Shown: positions 17,879-26,047, counted from the first letter of the stretch. The stretch: 44,524 bases of DNA from Gordonia desulfuricans NBRC 100010 (GCF_001485495.1 NZ_BCNF01000055.1:1-44524), one strand, 5' to 3'. Notes: a model not told the origin generated them from the letters alone. Made by a program: numbers and translations.

Positions 17879-18514
17879 TCAGGCCCCGAATCGGATGCGG
17901 GCGATCAGGGTTTCCACCGCGTCGTCGAGCACTCGGGCGCGGGTGGCCGGATCGTCGGCCTCGAGCAGCGTCTGCCGGTCCGCCGAGCCGATCGGCAGCC
18001 GCGCCGCCCAGCCGTACACCCCGACCGCGGCGAGGTCGTCGGCGTCGAAGCGGGGGACGTCGTCGTCGATGGGGACCCCACGGGCGGTGAACGTCTCCTC
18101 GACGAGTTCGCGGATGCGTGCGCCGACGTCGAGCAGGCCGGGGACCAGTGTGGGGTCGTCGGCGGGTTCGGACAGGCGCCGGATGCGGGCCCGCGGGTAC
18201 GGGTCGTCGGGCAGCCACTCCTCGACGACGAAGCGCCACCGCCCGACGCAGGTGAGCGTCGACTGGCCCGTCCCGGGATCGGTGACGAGCTGGTCGATGG
18301 TCGCGAAGGTGCCGACGTCGTAGCGTTCCTCGCCGCCGCCGACCTCGTGTCCGCGCGCGATCAGCACGACCCCGAAACCGGAGGGGCGCTGGTCGTCACC
18401 GGCGGTTCGGGTGACGTCGTCGAGCATCCGGCGGTAGCGCGGCTCGAAGATACGCAGGGGGAGTTGTTCCCCGGGCAGCAGTGCGCTGCCCAGGGGGAAC
18501 ATCGCGATCGGCAC
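17879..18514 (-). CDS. LON N-terminal-domain protein (LON substrate-binding domain only)
   Basis: About 211 residues matching the N-terminal substrate-binding domain of Lon proteases: it opens with the typical IAMFPLGSALLPGEQLPLRIFEPRYR, followed by FGVVLI, VGTFATIDQL and GRWRFVV strands and a helical C-terminal half. There is no AAA+ ATPase or Ser-Lys protease part, so it is not a protease itself; such stand-alone LON-domain proteins have poorly known roles. The GTG at 18514 is taken because longer frames run into the upstream mhuD gene; an ATG at 18502 is an alternative, and neither has a strong ribosome site. It lies 32 bp downstream of mhuD on the same strand and is probably co-transcribed. 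Confidence 0.75.
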   Translation of the reverse strand: MPIAMFPLGSALLPGEQLPLRIFEPRYRRMLDDVTRTAGDDQRPSGFGVVLIARGHEVGGGEERYDVGTFATIDQLVTDPGTGQSTLTCVGRWRFVVEEWLPDDPYPRARIRRLSEPADDPTLVPGLLDVGARIRELVEETFTARGVPIDDDVPRFDADDLAAVGVYGWAARLPIGSADRQTLLEADDPATRARVLDDAVETLIARIRFGA

Positions 18515-18546
18515 CGACGCTGCGCCGGTGCCGTGATCGGTGTCGG

Positions 18547-18855
18547 TCAGGGCTTCGGCTTCGCGTCCAGGACGACCTCGAACTCGAGCAGATCTGCTCC
18601 GGTCGCGACCGGCTGCTGCCGTTCCCCGGCATGTGCCGCGCGGGCCGGGCCCGATGCCCACGCCTGGAAGTCCTCCTCGGTCTCCCACTGGGTGACCACG
18701 AAGTATCGGTCGTCGCCCTTGACCGGGCGCAGCAACTGGAATCCGAGGAATCCCTTGGAGCCGTCGACCGATCCCGCACGGTGGGCGAAACGCTTCTCGA
18801 GTTCCGCGCCGGCACCCTCGGGCACATGGATTGCATTGATCTTCACAACTGCCAT
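18547..18855 (-). CDS. mhuD: Heme-degrading monooxygenase MhuD
   Basis: A 102-residue dimeric ferredoxin-fold (ABM-type) enzyme that opens heme to release iron. The residues known to matter in M. tuberculosis MhuD (Rv3592) are present at the same numbers: Asn7, Trp66 and heme-ligand His75. The segments LEKRFAHRAG and GFLGFQLLRPVKGDDRYFVV are also close to the tubercular protein. The ATG at 18853-18855 gives this numbering; an upstream in-frame start would add ten residues rich in Arg. It is divergent from an alpha/beta hydrolase gene as in M. tuberculosis (Rv3591c-Rv3592). Confidence 0.92.
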   Translation of the reverse strand: MAVVKINAIHVPEGAGAELEKRFAHRAGSVDGSKGFLGFQLLRPVKGDDRYFVVTQWETEEDFQAWASGPARAAHAGERQQPVATGADLLEFEVVLDAKPKP

Positions 18856-18935
18856 GCGACCCACCCTAGTCCGGGCCACCGGCAACCGAGTCCGATCTGC
18901 CCGGTCCGGCGCGTGCGCAGGTAACGTCGTCGCCT

Positions 18936-19754
18936 GTGGGGATTCCTGTGACGAGACCGGTGGCCGATCGGGGGCTGCTCGACCACGGCGGACTCGGGCC
19001 CGACGATGCGGGGAGCCTCGGGCCGATCGTGCTGGTGCACGGGCTGATGGGACGTGGCCGAACGTGGCGGCGGCAGGTGCCGTGGCTGCGGCGATACGGC
19101 CGTGTGTTCACCTTCGACGCCGCTTTCCACACCGGCGCCGGAGCGGAGGGACCGGAGGGCCCCGACGACCTCGCCACCGAACGATTCGTCGCCGACCTCG
19201 CCGAGATCCTCACGTGGATCGACCTCGGCCCCGCGGTACTGATCGGGCACTCGATGGGTGGGCTGCATGCCTGGTGCACCGCGGCGCAGTACCCGGAGAT
19301 GGTGTCGGCGATCGTCGTCGAGGACATGGCTCCCGACTTCCGCGGCCGCACCACCGCCGCCTGGACGCCGTGGTTCGAGTCGTGGCCGGAACGCTTCGCC
19401 ACCGAGGCCGATGCCGTCGCGATGTTCGGCCCGGTCGCCGGACGCTACTTCTACGAGGCCTTCGACGACGGCCGGCTGCACGGCGAGCTGTCGACGTGGG
19501 CGGAGGTCGCCGAGGAATGGGGCCGCCGCGACTTCTGGACCCAGTGGCGCAAGGTGGGCGTCCCGACGCTGCTGGTGGAGGCCGAGCACGGGGTCACCCC
19601 GCCCGGGCAGATGCGAAAGATGGCCTCGATCAACGACACTGCGATCCACTTGCGAGTGCCCGGTGCGGGGCATCTGGTTCACGACGACGCCCCGGATCTG
19701 TATCGCGGTGCGGTGGAGGCATTCCTGTCCGGGCTGCCGCCGAGCCCTCACTGA
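18936..19754 (+). CDS. Alpha/beta hydrolase (Rv3591c-like)
   Basis: Alpha/beta-fold hydrolase of 272 residues. It shows the oxyanion-hole HG (LVHGLMGRG, His35-Gly36), the nucleophile elbow GHSMGG with Ser106, and the C-terminal catalytic His in GAGHLVHDDAP; the acid may be a Glu or Asp around EAEHG. The substrate is unknown. The gene diverges from mhuD with an 80-bp gap, the same arrangement as in M. tuberculosis. The GTG at 18936 is used; a second in-frame GTG at 18948 would shorten it by four residues. Neither has a clear ribosome site, so a leaderless transcript is possible. Confidence 0.8.
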   Translation: MGIPVTRPVADRGLLDHGGLGPDDAGSLGPIVLVHGLMGRGRTWRRQVPWLRRYGRVFTFDAAFHTGAGAEGPEGPDDLATERFVADLAEILTWIDLGPAVLIGHSMGGLHAWCTAAQYPEMVSAIVVEDMAPDFRGRTTAAWTPWFESWPERFATEADAVAMFGPVAGRYFYEAFDDGRLHGELSTWAEVAEEWGRRDFWTQWRKVGVPTLLVEAEHGVTPPGQMRKMASINDTAIHLRVPGAGHLVHDDAPDLYRGAVEAFLSGLPPSPH

Positions 19755-19761
19755 CGCGCCA

Positions 19762-19831
19762 CGACGACAAACCCCGTACCCGACGACAAACCCCGTACCC
19801 GACGACAAACCCCGTACCCGACGACAAACCC
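19762..19831. repeat. 19-bp tandem direct repeat
   Basis: Three perfect copies of CGACGACAAACCCCGTACC (19762-19780, 19781-19799, 19800-19818) and a partial fourth (from 19819) lie just after the hydrolase stop. The partial copy runs straight into the left arm of the hairpin at 19823-19896. There are no spacers, so it is not a CRISPR array; it looks like slippage duplication next to a terminator. Confidence 0.9.
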
Positions 19832-19896
19832 TCCACACTTCTTCGGATGCACAGCCTTTGGGGGTGATGCGTCTGTCGAGGTGTGGAGGGTTTGTC
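19823..19896. terminator. 16-bp perfect inverted repeat between convergent genes
   Basis: GACAAACCCTCCACAC (19823-19838) pairs exactly with GTGTGGAGGGTTTGTC (19881-19896) across a 42-base loop. It lies between the convergent hydrolase and membrane-protein genes (stops at 19754 and 19908). A bidirectional terminator or RNA-stability hairpin is likely. Confidence 0.6.
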
Positions 19897-19907
19897 TCAG
19901 ATGGGGG

Positions 19908-21050
19908 TTACTGTGGGGCCGGGGCGACGTAGCCGCCGGACATGCGCCGGTAGCAGTGCGCGTAGAACAGCTGCCCGATCGGCCAGGTGACGATGAGCCC
20001 GACGTAGCACAGGAGGGTGCCGACGTAGGACAGGGCATTGGCGACGACGAGGGTCAGCAGCGAATTCGACACCGACGTCTTCGCCAGATTGGCCGATTCG
20101 CCGAGCGCGGCCGTCGGCGAACTGCTCTTGTCGATCACGAAGAACACCGCGAACTGCAGGAAGAACAGCGCGACCAGGCCGGGGATGATGCACAGGATCA
20201 GGCCGATGCCGACGATCAGGCCGACCAGCAGGCCGGCGAGGAACACCTGACCGATGCGCTGCGGCTTGAGGAAGGTGGCCACGGTGACCGGTTCGCCGTT
20301 GGCGACGCGCAGGGCGCCGGTGGTCATCGACACCTGCAGGTAGATCAGCACGATCGCCATGACGATGTAGATCAGGATGCCGATGATGAAGCCGCCGACG
20401 CTGAACGAGGAGACCTCGTAGCTGTAGCTGTATCCGTTGCCGTAGTCGGCGGTCTGCGTGGTGGTCGTGCTCGACAGCGCGGCGACGACGAAGTAGAGCG
20501 CCGTGGCGACGGCCGCAACGACCAGCACCAGGAGTCCGGGCACGATCATCGGTCCCGGGTTGGCCTTGAACTGGGCCCACGCCCAGCTCAGCGCCTCACC
20601 GATGTTGACGTTCTGCGGTGCACCGGGAGCCCCACCATAGGGGGCGCCGGCCGCAGGCACACCGTATCCGGGGGTGGCCCCGTAACCGGGAGTGCTGCCG
20701 TAACCCGGGTTGCTGCCGTAGCCGGGAGTGCTGCCGTAGGGCGGCGGGGTGGCTCCGGGCGGGGTGGTTCCGGGCGGAGGAGTGCCGTAGGACGGGGGCT
20801 GCTGGTCGCCGGGGGTGCCGTACGTGGGCGGAGTGCCGTAGGACGGGGGCTGTTCGCCACCTGTGGGGGTGCCGTAAGGCGGTGGGGTCTGCGGCGGCTG
20901 GTACTGGCCGCCGGCGGGGGGTTGCCCGTATTGCGGTTGCCCGTACTGGGTCTGGCCGTACGGATCGGCACCGCCGGCACCCGGCTGCTGGGACGGGTCG
21001 TCGTCGGGGCCCTTGGAGAAGTTGGGATTCTGATTAGGGGGCTCGCTCAT
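19908..21050 (-). CDS. Membrane protein with Pro/Gly/Tyr-rich N-terminal region
   Basis: A 380-residue protein in two parts. The first about 175 residues are cytoplasmic-type low complexity with many PPPYGTP, QYGQP and PGYGSTPGYG repeats, probably disordered. From about residue 185 come five or six hydrophobic segments in three groups, resembling the multi-helix domain of small actinobacterial DUF-type membrane proteins; the cytoplasmic loop LGESANLAKTSVSN is the best-conserved-looking part. The ATG at 21048-21050 is preferred over a TTG three codons earlier. No enzymatic motif is seen. Its convergent neighbour is the hydrolase and it lies downstream of mutY in the same orientation, separated by 96 bp. 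Function unknown. Confidence 0.75.
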   Translation of the reverse strand: MSEPPNQNPNFSKGPDDDPSQQPGAGGADPYGQTQYGQPQYGQPPAGGQYQPPQTPPPYGTPTGGEQPPSYGTPPTYGTPGDQQPPSYGTPPPGTTPPGATPPPYGSTPGYGSNPGYGSTPGYGATPGYGVPAAGAPYGGAPGAPQNVNIGEALSWAWAQFKANPGPMIVPGLLVLVVAAVATALYFVVAALSSTTTTQTADYGNGYSYSYEVSSFSVGGFIIGILIYIVMAIVLIYLQVSMTTGALRVANGEPVTVATFLKPQRIGQVFLAGLLVGLIVGIGLILCIIPGLVALFFLQFAVFFVIDKSSSPTAALGESANLAKTSVSNSLLTLVVANALSYVGTLLCYVGLIVTWPIGQLFYAHCYRRMSGGYVAPAPQ

Positions 21051-21146
21051 GGCGGTCAAGGTAGCAAGCCGAACATACTCCGGAGAAGACCGTGTAGAGC
21101 GTCCGCCGTACGTGGCGCGCGAACGGCCCGCCGATCGGGTAGGCGG

Positions 21147-22046
21147 TCAGGCCCCCGATTCCCCGGCGAGACAGAACCTGCCGTCGGCGGTGATCTCCAC
21201 CAGGCCGTCGGTCAGCAGCGAGTCGAGCGCCCGCGAGCGCTGCGGTGGATCGGTGGTCCAGGCCTCGTCGAGCCGAGCCTTCTCGACGGGGATCTTGCTG
21301 CCGCGCAACACATCCAGGAGCAGCCCCCGAACCTGGCGGTCGGTCCCCGCGAACTTCTGCGCGGCCCGGCGCGGCCCGGTGTGTGCCGGTCGGCCGCGTG
21401 CCACCCAGGCGCACTCGGGGACCGGGCATCGATCGCAGTCGGGGTTGCGCGCAGTACAGACGAGCGCGCCGAGTTCCATCAGCGCCGCGGAGAATCGTGG
21501 CGTGTCGCGGGCGTACGCACCCCGGCGTGTCCGCGGCAGGATCGCGTCGGTCTCGGCCAGATCACGCTTGCTGGGGTTGCCGGGCTCGGCCCGACCGTGC
21601 ACCGCACGGGCGATCACCCGGCGCACATTGGTGTCGACCACCGGCACCGCCTGGCCATAGGCGAAACACGCGACGGCGCGTGCGGTGTAATCGCCCACCC
21701 CGGGCAGTGTCAGCATGGTCGCGACGTCCTCGGGGACCCGGTCGTCGTGCTCGGTCGCCAGGACACGGGCGCACTCGTGCAGTCGCAGCGCACGGCGCGG
21801 ATAGCCCAGCTTTCCCCAGGCCCGCAGCACGTCGGCCTGGCTCGACGCGGCCATCGCCGACGGGGTCGGCCAGCGCTGCACCCACTCCTGCCACGGACCG
21901 ACGACCCGGGCCACCGGAGTCTGCTGCAACATGATCTCGCTGATCAGGATGTGCCACCCGCTCAACCCCGGCTCTCGCCAGGGCAGATCCCGTTCATGGA
22001 CGTCGAACCAACCGACGATTGCGGAGAATGGCAAAATGGATGGCAT
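21147..22046 (-). CDS. mutY: A/G-specific adenine glycosylase MutY
   Basis: DNA repair glycosylase (299 residues) that removes adenine mispaired with 8-oxoguanine. Catalytic Glu37 (SEIMLQQT) and Asp138 (VVDTNVRRV) sit at the same positions as in E. coli MutY, the helix-hairpin-helix LPGVGDY is at 114-120, and a [4Fe-4S] cluster motif CX6CX2CX4C follows in the C-terminal part. The C-terminal NUDIX-like recognition domain is short, as in mycobacteria. The ATG at 22044-22046 matches the M. tuberculosis N terminus (M-P-x-I-L-P). The gene diverges from canB with overlapping start codons. Confidence 0.93.
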   Translation of the reverse strand: MPSILPFSAIVGWFDVHERDLPWREPGLSGWHILISEIMLQQTPVARVVGPWQEWVQRWPTPSAMAASSQADVLRAWGKLGYPRRALRLHECARVLATEHDDRVPEDVATMLTLPGVGDYTARAVACFAYGQAVPVVDTNVRRVIARAVHGRAEPGNPSKRDLAETDAILPRTRRGAYARDTPRFSAALMELGALVCTARNPDCDRCPVPECAWVARGRPAHTGPRRAAQKFAGTDRQVRGLLLDVLRGSKIPVEKARLDEAWTTDPPQRSRALDSLLTDGLVEITADGRFCLAGESGA

Positions 22047-22731
22047 GGCGAATATGACCCCGAAGCGTGCGTGGCAGGTTCTCGTGGAAGGCAACAAGCG
22101 TTTCGTCGCCGGTGAAGCGAAACATCCCAGCCAGGGTATCGAGGATCGGAACCGGCTCGTCGGGGGGCAGAATCCCCACGTCGTGCTGTTCGGATGCGGT
22201 GACTCCCGCCTCGCTGCGGAGATCATCTTCGATCAGGGTCTCGGCGACATGTTCGTCGTCCGGACCGCCGGCCACGTCCTCGACTCCGCGGTGCTCGGCT
22301 CGCTCGAGTACGCCGCCGAGGTTCTCGAGGTCCCGCTGATCGCGATCCTCGGCCATGACAGCTGTGGCGCGGTCAAGGCGACCCTCGAGGCCCTCGACGA
22401 CCTGCAGATCCCCGGCGGATACATCCGTGACGTGGTCGAACGCGTCACCCCGAGCATCCTGGCCGGCCGTAGTGAGGGACTGACCCGGGTCGACGAGTTC
22501 GAGGCCCGCCACGTCGTCGAGACCGGCCAGCTGATCATGCAGCGCAGCCGGATCATCGCCGACCGTGTGCTCGACGGGAAGCTCGCGATCGTCGGCCTCA
22601 CCTACCGGCTCAGCGAGGGCGCGGTGCAGTTGCAGGGCGTCTACGGCGACATCGGCAGCACCACCCTGCCGCCGCGCGCGGCGGCCACCGAGGCGCTCCC
22701 GGCCGGGCAGTCCGACGCCGAGTCGGCCTGA
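22036..22731 (+). CDS. canB: Beta-carbonic anhydrase
   Basis: Zinc enzyme (231 residues) interconverting CO2 and bicarbonate. The zinc ligands are the Cys of FGCGDSR, and the His and Cys of GHDSCG; the Asp-Arg pair of CGDSR is the family dyad. Length and motifs match M. tuberculosis CanB (Rv3588c), which is also divergent from mutY. The ATG at 22036 has GGAG nine bases upstream; the ATG at 22045 aligns better with the tubercular N terminus and would share CATG with the mutY start. The Ala/Ser-rich tail after about 210 has no known role. Confidence 0.92.
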   Translation: MDGMANMTPKRAWQVLVEGNKRFVAGEAKHPSQGIEDRNRLVGGQNPHVVLFGCGDSRLAAEIIFDQGLGDMFVVRTAGHVLDSAVLGSLEYAAEVLEVPLIAILGHDSCGAVKATLEALDDLQIPGGYIRDVVERVTPSILAGRSEGLTRVDEFEARHVVETGQLIMQRSRIIADRVLDGKLAIVGLTYRLSEGAVQLQGVYGDIGSTTLPPRAAATEALPAGQSDAESA

Positions 22732-22830
22732 CCGGGTCGTGGTCTTCTCCGGCCGTTAGCGCACGATCGCCCTACCGAAGTGGCGACACGCCGATGACGG
22801 TCGCCCGACCCCGCCGATCCGGCCGATAGC

Positions 22831-23592
22831 GTGGGGGCCGTGATCGAACCGCAGGGCCCGCTCCCATCAGAGATCTACTGGCGACGACGCATCGTCGCCG
22901 GTGGAGTGGTGGTCGCCGTCGTGGCCCTGGTGATCGGTCTGATCGTGTGGACCCAGACCGGTGGTGACGACAACGCCAAGAACGCGGCCACCACCGCGTC
23001 TTCGAGTGCCACCACGACGCCGTCGACGGCCACCCCGAATGCCTCGGTCGATCCGTCGCAGGCCCCGTCCGGTGGCGGCCTCGGCGGTGGCGGTGGAGAC
23101 GCCGGCACCGCACCCGAGTCCAGCACCCCGGTCGAGTCGTCGGCCCCGGTCGTACCCGGTGCCACCCCGGCCGACGGTTCGGTCCCGCTGTGCACCGACC
23201 AGTCCATCGCGGTGGTGCTCTACACCGACAAGCCGACCTACACCACGGGCAGCCAGCCGGTGTTCACCATCGTGACCACCAACGCCGGCCTCACCGCGTG
23301 CACCCGGGATGTGGGCAAGGCCGCCCAGAATGTCATCGTCCGCACCCTCGACGGCACGCGGACCCTGTGGTCGGCACGTGACTGCTCGCCGATCAACACC
23401 GTCGACAACCAGGTGCTGCAGCCGCAGCAGCAGGTCAAGGACGAGATCACCTGGTCGGGGACCACCAGCACCGCCGGCTGCAAGACGCCGCGTCAGCCGG
23501 TGCCCGCGGGCTCCTACCAGGCGATCGGCAAGATGGGCGAGAAGGAGTCGGCGCCGGTGACGTTCAACGTCGTCGCCCCGGCCCAGCCCTGA
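22831..23592 (+). CDS. Single-pass membrane protein with Ser/Thr/Pro linker (Rv3587c-like)
   Basis: A 253-residue protein with a short cytoplasmic start containing LPSEIYWRRR, one membrane helix (about 27-47), a low-complexity Thr/Ser/Pro/Gly linker (about 50-120) and an extracytoplasmic beta-rich domain (about 125-250) with four cysteines (CTDQ, CTRD, CSPI, CKTP) that could form disulfides. The same arrangement follows canB in M. tuberculosis (Rv3587c). GTG at 22831 and GTG at 22840 are both possible starts; no good ribosome site favours either. Function unknown; the exported domain may bind a cell-wall partner. Confidence 0.78.
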   Translation: MGAVIEPQGPLPSEIYWRRRIVAGGVVVAVVALVIGLIVWTQTGGDDNAKNAATTASSSATTTPSTATPNASVDPSQAPSGGGLGGGGGDAGTAPESSTPVESSAPVVPGATPADGSVPLCTDQSIAVVLYTDKPTYTTGSQPVFTIVTTNAGLTACTRDVGKAAQNVIVRTLDGTRTLWSARDCSPINTVDNQVLQPQQQVKDEITWSGTTSTAGCKTPRQPVPAGSYQAIGKMGEKESAPVTFNVVAPAQP

Positions 23593-23600
23593 TCACCCCA

Positions 23601-23679
23601 GCCCTGATCGCTCGTGCCCTGATCAGCCGGGACTGACCATCCCGGTCCGGCCCTGATCGCCCGTGCCCTGCCCGGGCAG
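23601..23679. repeat. Imperfect direct repeat and small hairpins between convergent genes
   Basis: GCCCTGATCGCTCGTGCCCTG (23601-23621) recurs with a single change at 23650-23670. Between them lies the hairpin CCGGGA-CTGACCA-TCCCGG (23627-23645), and after the second copy the palindrome CTGCCCGGGCAG (23668-23679). The 131-bp gap separates two convergent genes, so the hairpins may terminate both transcripts. Confidence 0.6.
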
Positions 23680-23723
23680 CCCGATCACCCCGCCCTGACC
23701 TGCCGCGGCGTCGTGATCGGAGA

Positions 23724-24725
23724 TCAGGTGGTGGCGCGCACCATCAACTCGACCGGCAGACGTGTGCTCTCCGCGTCACGTCCGGCCACCACATCGAGCA
23801 GTCGACGTGCCGCGGTCGCGCCGATCTGACGTGCGGGGGAGCGGACGGTGGTCATCGGTACCGGGAGCTGCGCGACGATCGGGATGTCGTTGTAGCCGAT
23901 CAGCGCCAGATCGTCGGGGATCTGCAGACCCAGGTCGCGGGCCACACCCAGGACGCCGATCGCGATGGTGTCGGAGACGGTGAAGACCGCATCCGGCCGG
24001 TCCGGGCGATCGAGCAGCCGACGGCCCGCCTCGATCCCGCCGTCCACCTCGAATGCCGACGACACCACCCGATCCGGTCGCAGCGGTATCCCGGCGGCAT
24101 CGAGTGCGGAACGGAACCCGGCGAGCCGGTCGGTCGACGTCGTGGCATGGTCGGGCCCGCAGATCACCGCGAGGTCGGTGTGACCGCGGTCGAGCAGGTG
24201 CCGGGCCGCGAGATAGCCGCCGTGGTGGTCGTCGGCGCCGACGAACGGCAGCCCGGCGTCGGCGTGCCGGGTCACCGTCACCATCGGCACCGACACGGTC
24301 AGCGATTCGACGAAAGCCTTTGCCGGTGCGTGCAATCCGCTCAGCAGTAGGCCGTCGACCTGACGTCCGGCCAGCAGGTCGATGGCGTCACGCTGGGCAT
24401 CGGCGTCGTCGGGTGGACTCGACAGCAGCACCGAGTAGCCGGCGCGCGCCGCCGCCTCCTCGATCCCCTGATAGGTGGTGGCGACGACGCCGTCGGTCAG
24501 CCGCGGCATGACGACGCCGAGTGTGGTGGTCTTGCGGGTGCGCAGGCTGGCGGCCCAGACGTTGCGGCGATAGCCGAGTTCCTCGGCGGCCTGGCGTACG
24601 CGCAGGGCCGACTCCGACCAGCCGTCGGCGGGCTCGGGCTGTCGGAGGACGCGCGATGCGGTGGACACGTGGACCCCGGCGCGTTCGGCGATCTCCTTGA
24701 GCGTCGGTGCCCGATCGGTTCCCAT
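23724..24725 (-). CDS. LacI-family transcriptional regulator
   Basis: A 333-residue LacI/GalR-type regulator. The N-terminal helix-turn-helix is PTLKEIAERAGVHVSTASRVL (about residues 8-28) with the hinge region ELGYRRN (about 50-56), followed by the two-lobed periplasmic-binding-protein-like effector domain (about 60-333) with GYNDIPI near the C terminus. It is divergent from a glutaryl-CoA dehydrogenase-like operon across a 137-bp gap that contains a tandem 12-mer (24820-24843), a likely binding site. The effector cannot be read from the sequence; a dicarboxylate or its CoA ester is an inference from the neighbours, unusual for a family mostly sensing sugars. Confidence 0.88.
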   Translation of the reverse strand: MGTDRAPTLKEIAERAGVHVSTASRVLRQPEPADGWSESALRVRQAAEELGYRRNVWAASLRTRKTTTLGVVMPRLTDGVVATTYQGIEEAAARAGYSVLLSSPPDDADAQRDAIDLLAGRQVDGLLLSGLHAPAKAFVESLTVSVPMVTVTRHADAGLPFVGADDHHGGYLAARHLLDRGHTDLAVICGPDHATTSTDRLAGFRSALDAAGIPLRPDRVVSSAFEVDGGIEAGRRLLDRPDRPDAVFTVSDTIAIGVLGVARDLGLQIPDDLALIGYNDIPIVAQLPVPMTTVRSPARQIGATAARRLLDVVAGRDAESTRLPVELMVRATT

Positions 24726-24819
24726 GTGAGTCGCGTCCTCCTTCGGTGCCAGGTGTCTCGGCCGACCTGGTCGTCGGGGAAGGTTGACCGAACCCCGGTG
24801 ATGGATCTAGCCTACGTGA

Positions 24820-24843
24820 TGCAAACGTTCTTGCAAACGTTCT
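24820..24843. promoter_or_regulatory. Tandem TGCAAACGTTCT operator candidate
   Basis: Two perfect, adjacent copies of TGCAAACGTTCT (24820-24831 and 24832-24843), each with the self-complementary AACGTT core typical of LacI-family sites (a central CG step). They end 19 bp before the acyl-CoA dehydrogenase ATG and just before its ribosome site AGGAGG, so a bound repressor would block that promoter. Confidence 0.65.
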
Positions 24844-24862
24844 CGCCATCTAGGAGGAGCCC

Positions 24863-26047
24863 ATGTCCACTCAGAGTCTCGGTGAACTCTTCGCCCTCGA
24901 TTCCCTGCTCGACGAGGACGAGATCGCCATCCGCGACACGGTCCGCCGGTTCGGGGCCGAGCGACTCCGTCCGCACATCGCCGACTGGTTCGAGGCCGGT
25001 GACATCCCGGCCCGGGAGATCGCCAAGGAACTCGGGCAGCTCGGCGCCCTCGGCATGCACCTCGACGGCTACGGCTGCCCCGGCACCAGTGCCACCGCCT
25101 ACGGTCTGGCCTGCCTGGAACTCGAGGCCGTCGACTCCGGCATCCGCAGCCTCGTCTCGGTGCAGGGTTCCCTCGCGATGTTCTCCATCCACCACTGGGG
25201 CAGCGAGGAGCAGAAGAACGAGTGGCTGCCGAGGATGGCCGCCGGTGACGCGATCGGCTGCTTCGGCCTGACCGAACCCGACTTCGGCTCCAATCCCGCC
25301 GGGATGCGTACCAACGCCAAGCGCGACGGTGACGACTGGATTCTCAACGGCACCAAGATGTGGATCACCAACGGCTCCATCGCCGACGTCGCCGTGGTCT
25401 GGGCCCAGACCGACCTCGAGGACAGCCCGCGCGGCATCCGCGGCTTCGTCGTCCCGACCGACACCCCGGGATTCTCCGCCCCGAAGATCACCAAGAAGCT
25501 GTCCCTGCGCGCATCGGTGACCTCCGAACTCGTCCTGGAGGACGTGCGCCTGCCCGCATCGGCGATGCTGCCCAAGGCCGCAGGCCTGCGCGGACCGCTG
25601 ACCAGCCTCGGTGAGGCCCGCTTCGGCATCATCTTCGGCGCCATCGGTGCCGCCCGTGACTGCCTGGAGACCGCCGTCGAGTACGCGCAGTCCCGCGAGG
25701 TCTTCGACAAGCCGCTGGCCGCCTACCAGATCACCCAGACCAAGATCGCCGACATGGCACTCGAGGTGGGCAAGGGTCATCTGCTGGCCTACCACCTGGG
25801 CCGGCTGAAGGACAGCGGGAAGATCCGCCCCGAGCAGGTCAGCACCGGCAAGCTGAACAACGTCCGCGAGGCCATCGCGATCGCCCGTGAATGCCGAACC
25901 ATCCTGGGCGCCAACGGGATCACCCTGGAATACCCGGTGATCCGGCACGCCAACAACCTGGAGAGCGTGCTCACCTACGAGGGCACCTCCGAGGTGCACC
26001 AGCTGACCATCGGCAAGGCACTGACCGGGTCGGGCGCATTCCGGTGA
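24863..26047 (+). CDS. gcdH: Glutaryl-CoA dehydrogenase (decarboxylating type)
   Basis: FAD-dependent acyl-CoA dehydrogenase of 394 residues, closest in motif to glutaryl-CoA dehydrogenase, which makes crotonyl-CoA and CO2. The residues known from the human enzyme are conserved: Glu88, Arg95 and Ser96 in ELEAVDSGIRS, WIT in GTKMWIT, and the catalytic pair Tyr372-Glu373 in TYEGT. SVQGSLAMFSI and CFGLTEPDFGSNP are family segments. The ATG at 24863 follows AGGAGG at 24852-24857. Downstream by a 4-bp overlap is a family III CoA-transferase, which fits glutarate activation, and upstream is a LacI regulator. A non-decarboxylating close relative cannot be fully excluded. Confidence 0.83.
   Translation: MSTQSLGELFALDSLLDEDEIAIRDTVRRFGAERLRPHIADWFEAGDIPAREIAKELGQLGALGMHLDGYGCPGTSATAYGLACLELEAVDSGIRSLVSVQGSLAMFSIHHWGSEEQKNEWLPRMAAGDAIGCFGLTEPDFGSNPAGMRTNAKRDGDDWILNGTKMWITNGSIADVAVVWAQTDLEDSPRGIRGFVVPTDTPGFSAPKITKKLSLRASVTSELVLEDVRLPASAMLPKAAGLRGPLTSLGEARFGIIFGAIGAARDCLETAVEYAQSREVFDKPLAAYQITQTKIADMALEVGKGHLLAYHLGRLKDSGKIRPEQVSTGKLNNVREAIAIARECRTILGANGITLEYPVIRHANNLESVLTYEGTSEVHQLTIGKALTGSGAFR

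Noticed and set aside
19762..19831. Possible CRISPR or attachment site in the 19-bp repeats
   Set aside because: Units are contiguous without spacers, and no integrase or tRNA gene is near.
19881..22115. Plus-strand open frame of 744 codons opposite the membrane protein and mutY
   Set aside because: High-GC shadow frame; the minus strand has membrane helices and intact MutY catalytic residues.
24820..24843. KstR operator in the tandem AACGTT sequence
   Set aside because: AAC and GTT are adjacent instead of two bases apart, so the TnnAACnnGTTnnA pattern is not met; a LacI site fits better.
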